Notes: generated by a model not told the origin, from the letters alone. Shown: positions 43,402 through 53,008, numbered from the stretch's first letter. The stretch: 64,000 bases of DNA from an uncultured Lachnospiraceae bacterium (GCA_902774915.1 CACYKH010000003.1:179634-243633); one strand, 5' to 3'. Translations and numbers: made by a program.

Positions 43402-44770
43402 AAATTATATGTAAAGCCTCTCCAATATTTGCTGCATATTGAATTTCAACACCAAGATTTTCAATATCAGACTTAGCATTTGATTTAGGAACAATAGCCT
43501 TTGTATAACCAAGCTTTGCTGCTTCCTTAATTCGTTGAGATATATTACGAACTCCACGGATTTCTCCGGCCAGTCCTATTTCACCAATGATAACAGTCTT
43601 GCTGTCAATCGCCCTATCTCTAAAGGAAGATGCAATTGCACACACAACTCCAAGATCCGTTGATGGATCATTTATCTTAAGACCGCCAGCCACATTTACA
43701 TAACAGTCACATCCTGACATACTGATACCACCACGTTTTTCAAGAACAGCTGTAAGCAGGCTGACTCTGTTATAATCAAGTCCTACTGACGTTCTTCTAG
43801 GCATACTAAAATTGGAATCTGTACAAAGAGCCTGGATTTCAACCAGCATTGCCCTTGTACCTTCAACCACGCACACAACAGCGGAGCCAGATGAATTTTC
43901 CGGTCTACCATTTAGGAAGAACTCTGAAGGATTGATTACCTCCTCAAGCCCACTGTCCGTCATATTGAAAACTCCAATTTCATTAGTAGAACCAAATCTG
44001 TTTTTGTTGGCTCTCAAAAGTCGGAATCCGCCACTGTCATCGCCTTCAAAATAAAGAACACAGTCTACCATATGTTCAAGGGTTCTAGGACCAGCCACAG
44101 TACCCTCTTTTGTAACATGACCAACTATAAAGACAGCTGAACCCTTTTGTTTAGCAAGCTGAAGAAGTCTTGCTGTCACCTCTCTAACCTGTGAGATAGT
44201 TCCAGGTGCCGTTTCAACATTAGATGCTTCGATGGTCTGTATCGAATCTATAACAACAACTTCTGCAGAAAGATTTTCAATCTGACCTTCAATGTTATCC
44301 ATATCGTTATCACTAAGAAGCATAAGCCTCTCTTCCATAACGCTACCTTCATCTATCCCAAGTCGAACTGCTCGGGACTTAATCTGAGACGTAGATTCCT
44401 CTCCAGAAACATAAAGAACCTTCGTATCATCCTTTACCAGATTACGGCACATTTCCAAAAGAAGAGTTGATTTTCCAATACCCGGATCACCGCCTACCAG
44501 AACAAGAGAACCTTTGACAATACCGCCACCCAACACTCTGTCCAGCTCTGAAATATGTGTACTGATCCTTGTTTCCTCTGATGAAGAAACATTCTTAATA
44601 CTGGTTGCTCTGGGTCTATCCGCAACTGAAACAGTTTTATTAGCCCTTGTCTTTGTAACCTTCTCTTCTACAAAGGAATTCCAGGCCTTACAGGATGGAC
44701 ACTGACCCATCCACTTACCGTATTCATTTCCACATTCTTTACAATAGAAAATCTGTTTATCCTTTGCCAA
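43400..44770 (-). CDS. radA: DNA repair protein RadA (Sms)
   Basis: 456-aa branch-migration protein aiding recombinational repair: four-cysteine zinc finger CKECG/CPSC at the N-terminus, RecA-like ATPase with GGDPGIGKSTL, the RadA-specific KNRFG motif in RANKNRFGSTNE, and a Lon-like C-terminal domain (GDCYVNVAGGLKI variant, TVIIGEIGLAGEIRGV). The start is read as TTG 44770 because GGAGG lies 5 bases before it and the resulting MAKDKQIF matches the family start; the frame itself is open from 44782. In bacilli radA follows clpC as it does here, with one gene between. Confidence 0.94.
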   Translation of the reverse strand: MAKDKQIFYCKECGNEYGKWMGQCPSCKAWNSFVEEKVTKTRANKTVSVADRPRATSIKNVSSSEETRISTHISELDRVLGGGIVKGSLVLVGGDPGIGKSTLLLEMCRNLVKDDTKVLYVSGEESTSQIKSRAVRLGIDEGSVMEERLMLLSDNDMDNIEGQIENLSAEVVVIDSIQTIEASNVETAPGTISQVREVTARLLQLAKQKGSAVFIVGHVTKEGTVAGPRTLEHMVDCVLYFEGDDSGGFRLLRANKNRFGSTNEIGVFNMTDSGLEEVINPSEFFLNGRPENSSGSAVVCVVEGTRAMLVEIQALCTDSNFSMPRRTSVGLDYNRVSLLTAVLEKRGGISMSGCDCYVNVAGGLKINDPSTDLGVVCAIASSFRDRAIDSKTVIIGEIGLAGEIRGVRNISQRIKEAAKLGYTKAIVPKSNAKSDIENLGVEIQYAANIGEALHII

Positions 44771-44790
44771 AATAACCTCCAAATACTAAA

Positions 44791-44845
44791 GCGGAGGAAG
44801 AATCATCTATAAACATAGATCCTTCGCTCCGCTCTGAATGACATT
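44791..44845 (-). repeat. Palindromic TGTCATTC...GAAGGATC-type intergenic repeat
   Basis: GCGGAG/CTCCGC (44791-44796, 44827-44832) with inner GAAG/CTTC and ATCTAT/ATAGAT form a long hairpin, then GAATGACATT. A short related fragment (GAAGGATGACATT) lies at 17368-17380 between accA and fabK. Similar palindromes are frequent in intergenic regions of many bacteria. Confidence 0.5.
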
Positions 44846-44854
44846 TTCGTTATG

Positions 44855-45268
44855 TTAGTTCTTTTCTATTACTACATCAACCTTATCATTCTCTTCGAGT
44901 TCTGCGCTGATGCTGAGCTTACCGCCCAGATTAGTCTTCATCTTACCAACATAAACATCATCTACGTGAACCTTGTATTCAGTTTCAGGCTCAAGCTCAA
45001 GTGTTAACTGAGCATCACTTTCGCCCTCTACACTGAACATTACCTTTGAATCATTTGCTCTGAACTCATGAACTGTAGTTCCTGGCACTGACTCATAAAC
45101 GAACATTCCGTTCTTTTCAAGCTTTGTTATCTCATTGAATGTTTTTATCTTATAGCTATCTCCGTTATATTCAAAACCATCCTTTTTAGTCTTTTCTGGT
45201 AATTCATAATTACCAAAGCTTATAGATCCGTTATCCTCCTCACGAATGAGTTCGTCTATAACTGCCAT
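44855..45268 (-). CDS. Conserved protein of unknown function between clpC and radA
   Basis: 137 aa, soluble. N-terminal helix AVIDELIREEDN, then a Lys-rich middle and a beta-rich C-terminal half (VMFSVEGESDAQLTLELEPETEYKV, YVGKMKTNLGGKLSISAEL). I recall relatives in Lachnospiraceae sometimes labelled endosialidase, but no catalytic motif supports that here. ATG 45268 follows GGAGG by 6 bases; the frame to 45328 has no start signal. Placement between clpC and radA suggests a role in protein quality control or stress, by context only. Confidence 0.65.
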   Translation of the reverse strand: MAVIDELIREEDNGSISFGNYELPEKTKKDGFEYNGDSYKIKTFNEITKLEKNGMFVYESVPGTTVHEFRANDSKVMFSVEGESDAQLTLELEPETEYKVHVDDVYVGKMKTNLGGKLSISAELEENDKVDVVIEKN

Positions 45269-45391
45269 TTCATACCTCCTAAATAAATAACAATAAATGT
45301 GACGCATATCACACTTAAATAATATCAAATATCCACCACGATTACCACATGAGAATTCTTAATTTTTCCTTAATAAGTCAATATAAGTCAA

Positions 45392-45443
45392 TAAGTCAAT
45401 GAGACCCGGTCCCGTTGACTCCAAGATCTGTCCCTAGTGACTT
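45392..45443 (-). repeat. Interspersed repeat copy B (end of clpC)
   Basis: 52 bp, 46 of 52 identical to copy A. On its far side the TAAGTCAA edge is repeated three times (45374-45399). The last codons of clpC (Ser-His-stop) are written by this element. Confidence 0.85.
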
Positions 45444-47884
45444 GTTTTAAATTCTAGCTGATTATTAACCACTGTGATACTCACTTTGTCTCCAGCCTTA
45501 ATTTCTCCACCCAGCATCTTTTCAGCCATCACATCTTCGACGTATGTCTGGACTGCACGTCTAAGTGGACGGGCGCCATACTTCTTATCATAGCCCTTAT
45601 CAAAAATATATTTCTTAAGTCTGGCACCGTAGGTCAGTTTGATATCAGATGTTTCTCTAACTCTCTTCTTCAGTTCAGCAAGCATCAGACCAGCTATCTC
45701 CTGAATCTGTTTTTCTTCCAGAGTTCTGAATACAACTATATCATCCAGACGGTTAATGAATTCCGGCTTGAATAAAGTCTTCACTTCATCCATTATCATA
45801 TTCTTCATTTCTTCGTGCGTCTTTTCAGCATCAGGCTGCTGACCAAATCCGATAGTCTTTGGATCGATTATCTTCTCAGCACCAAGGTTAGATGTCATTA
45901 TGATAATTGTATTTTTAAAGTTAACTTTTCTTCCCTGAGCATCTGTAATATGTCCTTCATCCAGAACCTGAAGCAAAATGTTGAATACATCTGGATGAGC
46001 CTTTTCAACCTCATCAAAAAGTACCACACTGTAAGGATTTCTTCTTACCTTTTCAGAAAGCTGTCCGCCTTCATCATAGCCAACATATCCAGGAGGAGAA
46101 CCAGTAATCTTTGAAACCGTATGTTTCTCCATATATTCGGACATATCAACTCTTATAAGACTCTTCTCATCTCCAAAGAGTTCCTCGGCAAGTGCCTTTG
46201 AAAGCTCAGTCTTTCCAACACCTGTAGGACCAAGGAAGAGAAATGCGCCAATTGGTCTTTCCGGTGATCTAAGTCCGGCTCTGCTTCTCTTAATAGCCTT
46301 AGCTACTATGGAAACAGCCTCATCCTGACCAATTATTCTTTCATGAAGCTTGTCCTCTAAAGCAAGAAGCTTATTCTGCTCACTTTCACTAAGCTTTGTT
46401 GCAGGAATCTTTGTCCATACAGAAACAACTTCAGCTATATCATCTTCAGTAATATTTGGAGTTTCGAAGATGTCATCTTCCTTCTCCTCAATTTCTTTAA
46501 GCTTCTTTCTACGGCGGGAAGCCTTAGCTATATTACCCAGCTGAAGATTAAGTTCAATCTCTTCATTCAGTTTTTCCTCAATGGAACCGCCCTTCTTGGA
46601 ATATGCAAAGTCATTAGGTATACTTCCCAGCTTAACTCTTGCACAAGCCTCATCCATAAGGTCAATAGCCTTATCTGGTAGAAAACGGTCATTTATATAT
46701 CTGACAGAAAGAGTAACTGCAGCCTGAATAGCCTCGTCCTCTATATTAACTCCATGATACTCTTCATATCTTGGAGCAAGCCCCTTAAGGATTTCTACAG
46801 TTTCCTCAGCAGTTGGTTCTTCAACTGTTATAGGTTGAAAACGCCTTTCGAGCGCTGCATCCTTCTCAATATATTTTCTGTATTCATTCAGAGTTGTTGC
46901 TCCGATAACATGAATCTCTCCTCTGGAAAGAGCTGGTTTGAAGATGTTAGCTGCATCGTGGGAGCCTTCAGCCCCACCTGCTCCAACAAGGGTATGAAGC
47001 TCATCTATAAAGAGGATGATATCTGGATCCTCCTTCAGTTCAACCAAAGCCTTCTTCAGTCTCTCTTCAAATTCACCTCTATATTTGGTTCCTGCCAGCA
47101 TAGCTGCAAGATCAAGATTCAGAATTTTCTTATTCTTAAGATTCTCAGGAACATCACCACGTACTATCATCTGGGCAAGTCCCTCAACGATAGCTGTCTT
47201 ACCAACGCCCGGCTCTCCAACGAGGCATGCATTGTTCTTAGTTCTTCTTCCAAGAATCTGCATAACTCTCACAATCTCGTCATGACGACCAACCACAGGA
47301 TCGAGTTTCATATCTACAGCCTCTTCAGTCATATCTCTGGAGAACTGTTCCAACATCGACTTAGTTTTCTTTGTGACTTTTTTCTCCTGACCAGGAGCGT
47401 AGATATGTTCCTTCACATACTTCTTACTATCCTCAGTAGTAAGGCCTGTAGCAAGAAGCATTTCCTGACAAATCGAATACTGATTAAGGTTCTTACCCTT
47501 AAAAAGACTTACAATATAAGGGTTTCTATCCCTTACTATACTTATGAAGATGTGCTCTGTACCAATCTCATTTGCACCAAGGCGCTTTGCATCCTCGGCA
47601 GCATTTTCAAGAACCATTATAGTTCTATCTGTATATTCGCCTGTAGAACCTTCATGTCCCACAGCATTAGACTCGAGGGCGAGACTTTCCACTAATCTGT
47701 GGATTTCTCCCCCTCGAATATCATTTTTGAGCATAACTCTATAGGCCAGACCTCTGTGCATTGTGTAAATAGAAATTACAATGTGTCTGACATCTATATA
47801 ATCATTATTCATTCTTTCCGCCAGGCTCTTTGCTGCATCCAGCACGTCACTGGCGGTTTTAGAAAACTCTAAACTACTGTTCAT
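45434..47884 (-). CDS. clpC: ClpC-type AAA+ unfoldase
   Basis: 816-aa partner of ClpP. Clp N-domain (1-145), AAA1 with GEPGVGKT, short UVR-like middle (LNEEIELNLQLGNIAKASRRRKK), AAA2 with GPTGVGKTE, and the C-terminal D2 domain with a VGF-like loop (TIGFGQQ) nearby. Missing the long M-domain, it is ClpC not ClpB. ATG 47884 overlaps the purD end by 11 bases; a TTG precedes it. ctsR, mcsA and mcsB, the usual operon mates, are absent. The C-terminus KTSH derives from the adjacent repeat. Confidence 0.94.
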   Translation of the reverse strand: MNSSLEFSKTASDVLDAAKSLAERMNNDYIDVRHIVISIYTMHRGLAYRVMLKNDIRGGEIHRLVESLALESNAVGHEGSTGEYTDRTIMVLENAAEDAKRLGANEIGTEHIFISIVRDRNPYIVSLFKGKNLNQYSICQEMLLATGLTTEDSKKYVKEHIYAPGQEKKVTKKTKSMLEQFSRDMTEEAVDMKLDPVVGRHDEIVRVMQILGRRTKNNACLVGEPGVGKTAIVEGLAQMIVRGDVPENLKNKKILNLDLAAMLAGTKYRGEFEERLKKALVELKEDPDIILFIDELHTLVGAGGAEGSHDAANIFKPALSRGEIHVIGATTLNEYRKYIEKDAALERRFQPITVEEPTAEETVEILKGLAPRYEEYHGVNIEDEAIQAAVTLSVRYINDRFLPDKAIDLMDEACARVKLGSIPNDFAYSKKGGSIEEKLNEEIELNLQLGNIAKASRRRKKLKEIEEKEDDIFETPNITEDDIAEVVSVWTKIPATKLSESEQNKLLALEDKLHERIIGQDEAVSIVAKAIKRSRAGLRSPERPIGAFLFLGPTGVGKTELSKALAEELFGDEKSLIRVDMSEYMEKHTVSKITGSPPGYVGYDEGGQLSEKVRRNPYSVVLFDEVEKAHPDVFNILLQVLDEGHITDAQGRKVNFKNTIIIMTSNLGAEKIIDPKTIGFGQQPDAEKTHEEMKNMIMDEVKTLFKPEFINRLDDIVVFRTLEEKQIQEIAGLMLAELKKRVRETSDIKLTYGARLKKYIFDKGYDKKYGARPLRRAVQTYVEDVMAEKMLGGEIKAGDKVSITVVNNQLEFKTSH

Positions 47885-49148
47885 CAATCGCTTTACCTAT
47901 ATCGTGTCTCATATACTTATTATCAAAATCGAGAAGCTCTGTAGCTTTATAAGCATTAGCTCTTGCCTGTACAAGGTTTTCACCGAGAGCAGTTACACCG
48001 ATAACTCTTCCTCCGTTTGTAACAACCTTTCCAGCATCATCAAACTTTGTTCCTGAATGGAATACATAGTATCCATCTTTATCCTTAAAGTTCTCAAGAC
48101 CTCTGATTTCATATCCTTTCTCATAAGAAACAGGATATCCATCAGATGCAAGCATAACGCAAACAGCTGCATTATCTTCAAACTGCAGATCAACCTGATC
48201 AAGTGTACCATCAGCACATGCAATCATTACATCAAGAAGATCATTCTTAAGTCTTGGTATAACAACCTGAGCCTCTGGGTCACCAAAACGGGCATTGAAC
48301 TCCAGAACTCTAGGTCCCTTTTCTGTAAGCATAAGTCCGCAGAAAAGAACACCCTTAAACTCGCGGCCTTCTGCAGCCATAGCATCAATAGTTCTCTGAT
48401 AAACATTCTCCTCACAGAACTTAGCTATCTCATCTGTATAGAATGGACTAGGTGAAAATGTACCCATACCACCTGTATTAAGACCTGTATCTCCATCTCC
48501 TGCTCTCTTATGATCCTGAGCAGATGTCATTGGAAGGATAGTCTTTCCATCTGAGAAGCAAAGAACAGAAACCTCGCGGCCTGTCATAAACTCTTCTATA
48601 ACAACCTTATTTCCAGCTTCGCCGAACTTCTTATCAACCATGATCTCCTGAATTCCAGCTTTTGCCTCTTCAAGAGTATTGCAGATAAGTACACCCTTAC
48701 CAAGAGCAAGTCCGTCTGCCTTAAGAACATAAGGAGCTTCCTGAGTCTCAAGATAAGCAAGAGCCTCGTCAGCTGATTCAAATGTCTCATAAGCAGCTGA
48801 AGGAATGTTGTACTTTTTCATAAGGTCTTTTGAGAAAGCCTTTGAAGCCTCAATGATAGCAGCATTCTTTCTAGGTCCAAATGTCTTAATGCCTTCGTCA
48901 AGGAATGCATCTGCGACTCCTGCAGCAAGTGGATCATCTGGTGCAACTATTACAAAATCAATTTCCTTTTCCTTTGCAAATGCTACCAGTGAATCTGCAT
49001 CCATAACTGATATATTCACACACTCTGCAAGTTCAGCTATTCCTGCGTTTCCAGGTGCAGCATAAAGCTTGTCACATTTTGGACTCTTAGCAACAGCCCA
49101 TGCAATTGCATGCTCACGGCCACCGCCACCAACTATCATTACTTTCAT
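47874..49148 (-). CDS. purD: Phosphoribosylamine-glycine ligase PurD
   Basis: ATP-grasp enzyme, second step of purine synthesis, 424 aa. Motifs GGGGREHA at the start, YVLKADGLALGKGV and EFNARFGDPE are diagnostic. AAGGAG 9 bases before ATG 49148. It overlaps clpC by 11 bases, an unusual coupling of purine synthesis with a protease subunit. Confidence 0.97.
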   Translation of the reverse strand: MKVMIVGGGGREHAIAWAVAKSPKCDKLYAAPGNAGIAELAECVNISVMDADSLVAFAKEKEIDFVIVAPDDPLAAGVADAFLDEGIKTFGPRKNAAIIEASKAFSKDLMKKYNIPSAAYETFESADEALAYLETQEAPYVLKADGLALGKGVLICNTLEEAKAGIQEIMVDKKFGEAGNKVVIEEFMTGREVSVLCFSDGKTILPMTSAQDHKRAGDGDTGLNTGGMGTFSPSPFYTDEIAKFCEENVYQRTIDAMAAEGREFKGVLFCGLMLTEKGPRVLEFNARFGDPEAQVVIPRLKNDLLDVMIACADGTLDQVDLQFEDNAAVCVMLASDGYPVSYEKGYEIRGLENFKDKDGYYVFHSGTKFDDAGKVVTNGGRVIGVTALGENLVQARANAYKATELLDFDNKYMRHDIGKAIDEQ

Positions 49149-49192
49149 CTATTCAATCTCCTTGTTATTCTTAATTTACTATTCTCAGGAAT

Positions 49193-49813
49193 TTAGTTTC
49201 TCATATCTACCGGCTTATTATAAACTACCTCTCCATTGGCAATCATATTGATAGCCTGAGGAAGTATCTTCCACTCAGCTTCTTCCATTATTCTCTTCTG
49301 AAGGGTTTCAGGAGTATCACCATCCTGTACATAAACAGCCTTCTGAAGAATTATAGGACCTGTATCTGTTCCAGCATCAACAAAGTGCACTGTAGCACCG
49401 GAAACCTTAACACCTCTTTCAAGAGCAGCCTTATGAACCTTAAGACCATAGTAGCCTGTTCCACAGAAAGAAGGAATAAGTGAAGGATGTATGTTAATGA
49501 TCTTACCTTCATACTTATCAATTACTATTTGTGGAATAACAACCAGGAATCCAGCCAGCACAATAAGATCTGGCTTATATTCATCCAGCTTCTCAGCAAA
49601 TGCTCTGTTAAATGAGGATCTATCCGGATAATCCTTAGGGGATATAACCTCATTCTTAATGCCGGCATTTTCAGCTCTTGTAAGCGAATAAACATCGTGA
49701 TTATTGCTGATAACACCAACTATTTCTGTATTTGTTATAGTTCCGTTTCCTACGGCATCAATGATAGCCTGGAGGTTTGTTCCGCCTCCGGATACAAGTA
49801 CTAATACTCTCAT
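49193..49813 (-). CDS. purN: Phosphoribosylglycinamide formyltransferase PurN
   Basis: Formyl-THF dependent third step, 206 aa. [11 protein letters not shown] at the start, and the catalytic Asn-His-Asp: Asn/His in [12 protein letters not shown] and Asp in DAGTDTGPI, with the family HFVD motif. The ATG overlaps the purM stop by 4 bases (ATGA). Normal length. Confidence 0.97.
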   Translation of the reverse strand: MRVLVLVSGGGTNLQAIIDAVGNGTITNTEIVGVISNNHDVYSLTRAENAGIKNEVISPKDYPDRSSFNRAFAEKLDEYKPDLIVLAGFLVVIPQIVIDKYEGKIINIHPSLIPSFCGTGYYGLKVHKAALERGVKVSGATVHFVDAGTDTGPIILQKAVYVQDGDTPETLQKRIMEEAEWKILPQAINMIANGEVVYNKPVDMRN

Positions 49814-50835
49814 ACTAATTCAACTCCCTTTTCTCCGCTGACTACTTCACCAAGTACACATGCCTTATCGCCTGTACTTTCAAGAGCGCTGATAACCTTG
49901 TCCTTATCAGCTGGATCAATTGCCAGCACCATTCCAATACCCATATTAAATGTGTTATACATCATCTGCTCTGCTATATCACCCTTATCAGCAAGGAGCT
50001 TAAAGATAGCAGGAACTTCATATGCGTTCTTATTAATTACAGCCTTAACTCCATCAGGAAGCATACGTGGAATATTCTCATAGAATCCACCACCTGTAAT
50101 ATGGCTACATCCCTTTATTGTAACTCCGGCATTCTTAACTGCCTTAAGTCCCTTAACATAGATTCTTGTAGGCTCAATAAGTGCCTCACCAAGAGTCTTA
50201 CCAAGCTCATCATAATATGTATTAAGAGATTCCTCAGTCATCTCGAAAACGCTTCTTACAAGTGAGAATCCATTACTATGAACTCCACTTGAAGCAATAC
50301 CGATAAGCATATCACCAGGCTTAATGTTTTCACCAGTAATAAGATCCTTCTTATCTACAACTCCTACTGCAAATCCAGCAAGATCATAGTCATTTTCTGG
50401 CATAAGTCCTGGATGCTCTGCTGTCTCACCACCAACAAGTGCAGCCTCAGACTGACGGCATCCTTCTGCAACACCACTTACGATAGTTGCTATCTTCTCA
50501 GGGAAGTTCTTTCCACAAGCTATATAATCCAGGAAGAAAAGTGGCTCACCACCTGAGCAGGCTATATCATTTACGCACATTGCAACTGCATCAATACCGA
50601 TTGTATCGTGCTTATCCATTACAAATGCAAGCTTAACCTTTGTTCCGCATCCATCTGTTCCTGACAGAAGAACAGGCTCTTCCATCTCCTTAATCTTGCT
50701 AAGATCGAATGCTCCTGCAAAGCCTCCTAAGCCGCCCAAAACCTCAGGTCTCATTGTTTTCTTAACATGTTCCTTCATCAGTTCAACTGACTTGTAACCT
50801 GCCTCAATATCTACTCCTGATTTTTTGTAATCCAT
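49810..50835 (-). CDS. purM: Phosphoribosylformylglycinamidine cyclo-ligase PurM
   Basis: Forms AIR, fifth step. 341 aa: [37 protein letters not shown] motifs. Two adjacent ATGs; the second (50835) has the better 7-base spacing to AGGAGG. First gene of the purMND-clpC run with its own promoter. No PurR box or purine riboswitch is seen in the short leader. Confidence 0.96.
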   Translation of the reverse strand: MDYKKSGVDIEAGYKSVELMKEHVKKTMRPEVLGGLGGFAGAFDLSKIKEMEEPVLLSGTDGCGTKVKLAFVMDKHDTIGIDAVAMCVNDIACSGGEPLFFLDYIACGKNFPEKIATIVSGVAEGCRQSEAALVGGETAEHPGLMPENDYDLAGFAVGVVDKKDLITGENIKPGDMLIGIASSGVHSNGFSLVRSVFEMTEESLNTYYDELGKTLGEALIEPTRIYVKGLKAVKNAGVTIKGCSHITGGGFYENIPRMLPDGVKAVINKNAYEVPAIFKLLADKGDIAEQMMYNTFNMGIGMVLAIDPADKDKVISALESTGDKACVLGEVVSGEKGVELV

Positions 50836-50878
50836 CATTTTTCCTCCTGATTTGTTTTTATAAAATTACCACCTTGAC

Positions 50879-50907
50879 ATTATATTCTATATGCCAATTT
50901 TTGTAAA
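50879..50907 (-). promoter_or_regulatory. purM promoter, overlapping the preceding terminator
   Basis: Minus strand TTTACA (50902-50907), 17 bases, TATAAT (50879-50884). The -35 lies in the T-tract of the thioesterase terminator. Start predicted near 50872. Confidence 0.75.
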
Positions 50908-50945
50908 TAAAAGATGTAGCCTTGCTGAGGGCTAGGCTACATCTT
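50903..50945 (-). terminator. Terminator overlapping the thioesterase end
   Basis: Perfect 12-bp stem (50911-50922, 50934-50945), 11-base loop, minus-strand tail TTTATTTAC. The stop codon of the thioesterase and the codons for its final residues lie in the stem. Confidence 0.9.
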
Positions 50946-51366
50946 CTTTTTCTACTAATTCTTCAAAAATACCATAAACCTCAGGAAATGTCTTCTTAAG
51001 ATTCATAGGTTTAAATTCTGTATCAACAAACGCATGTGATGTCTGAGCTGTATGAAGAACTTCGTCAGTTCCTGATCTAAGTATCTGATACTTAAGTGTA
51101 AATCTGACCGGGCTGAGTTTAATGATAGTCGGTTTGATTTCGATTACATCTCCATATGTTATTGACTTTGTGTAATAATCATGAAGCTCTAAAACTGGTA
51201 TGATTATCCCCATCTCTTCCAGTTTATCATAGGAGAGTCCAACCTGGTCCATCAAATGAAGCCTTGCCTCCTCCAGATATCTGGCATAGTTAGAATGATG
51301 CACTACCTGCATCTGATCAGTTTCATAATAATTAACTACTCTTACGTATGACTCAAGCTTCATCAT
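50932..51366 (-). CDS. Hot-dog acyl-CoA thioesterase (YbgC/FadM type)
   Basis: 144 aa. The 4HBT motif YETDQMQVVHHSNYARYLEEAR holds the catalytic Asp and the conserved HHxNY. It hydrolyses acyl-CoA thioesters in the cytoplasm; substrate unknown. The first ATGs overlap the coiled-coil gene end by 14 or 11 bases, so translation is coupled. It ends inside its own terminator. Confidence 0.87.
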   Translation of the reverse strand: MMKLESYVRVVNYYETDQMQVVHHSNYARYLEEARLHLMDQVGLSYDKLEEMGIIIPVLELHDYYTKSITYGDVIEIKPTIIKLSPVRFTLKYQILRSGTDEVLHTAQTSHAFVDTEFKPMNLKKTFPEVYGIFEELVEKEDVA

Positions 51367-52171
51367 CTTTTTTTACAACCTCGTTTGTTCTGTCCATTAC
51401 TTCTATTTCAAGTCCTTCTTTTTCACCCTCATCAATCTTAACAGCTGTTCTGTCAGGACTGATAGGTGGACGAGCATTATCCTGCTTAATCTCTGCTTCC
51501 TGATCCTCACTAAGAATAAGACGCATCTGATTTCTTTCTTCTCTTTCCTTGGCCATAGCTTTCTTTCTCTCATTGTAAAGCTCTACAGAAAGAAGCTCGC
51601 TAAGCTCTAGAATCTGAGCATATCTGTCGCTGGCTTTAAGTCCATTCAGGTTACTCATAAGCTCAGCCTTATTCTCTGCAATATCCTCAATCTTCTGTCT
51701 GAGGGTACTTCTCATACGAGAATATTCCTGTTCAATCTTTTCATAGGAATCTGCCACCAGGTGATCAACCTCAGTAAGCATCTCATCTGTATAAATAAGA
51801 GACGCAGCATAAATGTCAGATGCAGTCCTGAGACTGTCTTTTTCTTCCTGACTCAGATCAGCCGATCTAAATGCAGGCGGCTCATTATCTTTTCTCTTCG
51901 TTACACGAATACGGCTTGCAGTTCTTTCTGCCTGATAAAGGATTTCCTCAGCTTCGTCCTTAGCTTCCTTAAGGATTCTTGCCCTCTTATCATTAACCTC
52001 TCTGTAGGCATTAAGTTCATTCTTAACCACCTCAGAAACTTTATCAATAAGATTCAGGAGCTCTTCTCTATCCAGCACTGCCTTCTCAGAATGAAGTGCC
52101 GCAGAAGGTGCATCCTTAACTCTGGTTTTTAATCCTTCAAGCAGTATCTCTGCTCTACCCTTTTGTTCCAT
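51353..52171 (-). CDS. Coiled-coil protein of unknown function
   Basis: 272 aa, strongly helical and charged, without membrane or Cys motifs: a long coiled-coil from about 35 to 100 (AKDEAEEILYQAERTASRI), a second from 140 to 210, then an acidic disordered tail. The pattern resembles ATP synthase b or DivIVA-like scaffolds but I recognise no family. It lies between a GT2 glycosyltransferase and the thioesterase, close to ftsZ; a role in envelope organisation is possible but only suggested by position. Confidence 0.55.
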   Translation of the reverse strand: MEQKGRAEILLEGLKTRVKDAPSAALHSEKAVLDREELLNLIDKVSEVVKNELNAYREVNDKRARILKEAKDEAEEILYQAERTASRIRVTKRKDNEPPAFRSADLSQEEKDSLRTASDIYAASLIYTDEMLTEVDHLVADSYEKIEQEYSRMRSTLRQKIEDIAENKAELMSNLNGLKASDRYAQILELSELLSVELYNERKKAMAKEREERNQMRLILSEDQEAEIKQDNARPPISPDRTAVKIDEGEKEGLEIEVMDRTNEVVKKDDEA

Positions 52172-52183
52172 ATGTTCTACCTC

Positions 52184-52936
52184 TTAGTGAAAATAATGCT
52201 TCTTAAAACCTCTGATCGTATAAGAGAACATTTGCAAAATACTGGCTGGAACACCCAGCCCTATATATCTATATACTTTATATGTCATTATAGCAGATTT
52301 TGCTTTATTTCCAGATTTACTTGAATGACTGCTTCTATAAAAAAGAAGCGGTCTGTTAATTCCTGCTGCATATCCGCCTTCTCTGAGGATACTTAGCCAA
52401 ACAGCATAGTCCTCATGAAAATCTCCATCTGGAAAAGGATATTTTAATGCGTAATCTTTTTTTAGCATAACCGAGGAGCAATTTATCTGATTGGATTTAA
52501 GCAGCAATTTGTAGTCTACCACTTTTTCACAGCCAATGTAATGACCAGTGTCATTTCCCTCTTCATCTATTATCTCTCTTCCCGAGAAAACAATAGCAGG
52601 AGCTTTTGCATTTCTCCTGAAACGGTTCATGACCTTTATCTGCTTTTCAAGCTTGTCAGGAGCCCAATAATCATCCGAATCGAGATATGCTATCAAATCC
52701 CCTTTAGCTTCTGAAACTCCTATATTTCGAGCCTCAGCAGCCCCAAGAATCTCGGCATATTCTATAAGTCTTACTCTTCCATCACTAAGTATATCATCAC
52801 TTAGTTCTGGAGAAATAATACTTCCATTATCTACTATTATCAACTCCAGATTATCATAGGTCTGATTCAAAACAGATCTGACTGCAGTTTCCAGTGTGCT
52901 GCCGCTATTATGGCTGGGCATTATAACACTTACCAT
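52184..52936 (-). CDS. Glycosyltransferase family 2
   Basis: 250 aa, GT-A fold: VSVIMPSHNSGSTLETAVRS at the start, IVDNGS, YLDSDDYW (the D-x-D metal motif) and LFYRSSHSSKSG near the end. Typical of EpsE-like transferases that add a sugar to polysaccharide or teichoic acid precursors. No membrane helix. It lies downstream of ftsZ behind its terminator, before the coiled-coil gene. Confidence 0.87.
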   Translation of the reverse strand: MVSVIMPSHNSGSTLETAVRSVLNQTYDNLELIIVDNGSIISPELSDDILSDGRVRLIEYAEILGAAEARNIGVSEAKGDLIAYLDSDDYWAPDKLEKQIKVMNRFRRNAKAPAIVFSGREIIDEEGNDTGHYIGCEKVVDYKLLLKSNQINCSSVMLKKDYALKYPFPDGDFHEDYAVWLSILREGGYAAGINRPLLFYRSSHSSKSGNKAKSAIMTYKVYRYIGLGVPASILQMFSYTIRGFKKHYFH

Positions 52937-52955
52937 CTTTTCTCCTCAGTCGATT

Positions 52956-52985
52956 AAAAAGCCGACAACAGCTAGTTGCCGGCTT
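52956..52985 (-). terminator. ftsZ terminator
   Basis: Eleven-base arms (52959-52969, 52975-52985) with one mismatch, then a T-run on the minus strand, 23 bases after the ftsZ stop. Confidence 0.85.
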
Positions 52986-53008
52986 AATTAAACTCAAACT
53001 AATTTCTT

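Noticed and set aside
44855-45268. Endosialidase
   Set aside because: The label is recalled from database annotations of similar proteins, but this 137-aa sequence shows no sialidase motif or fold size.
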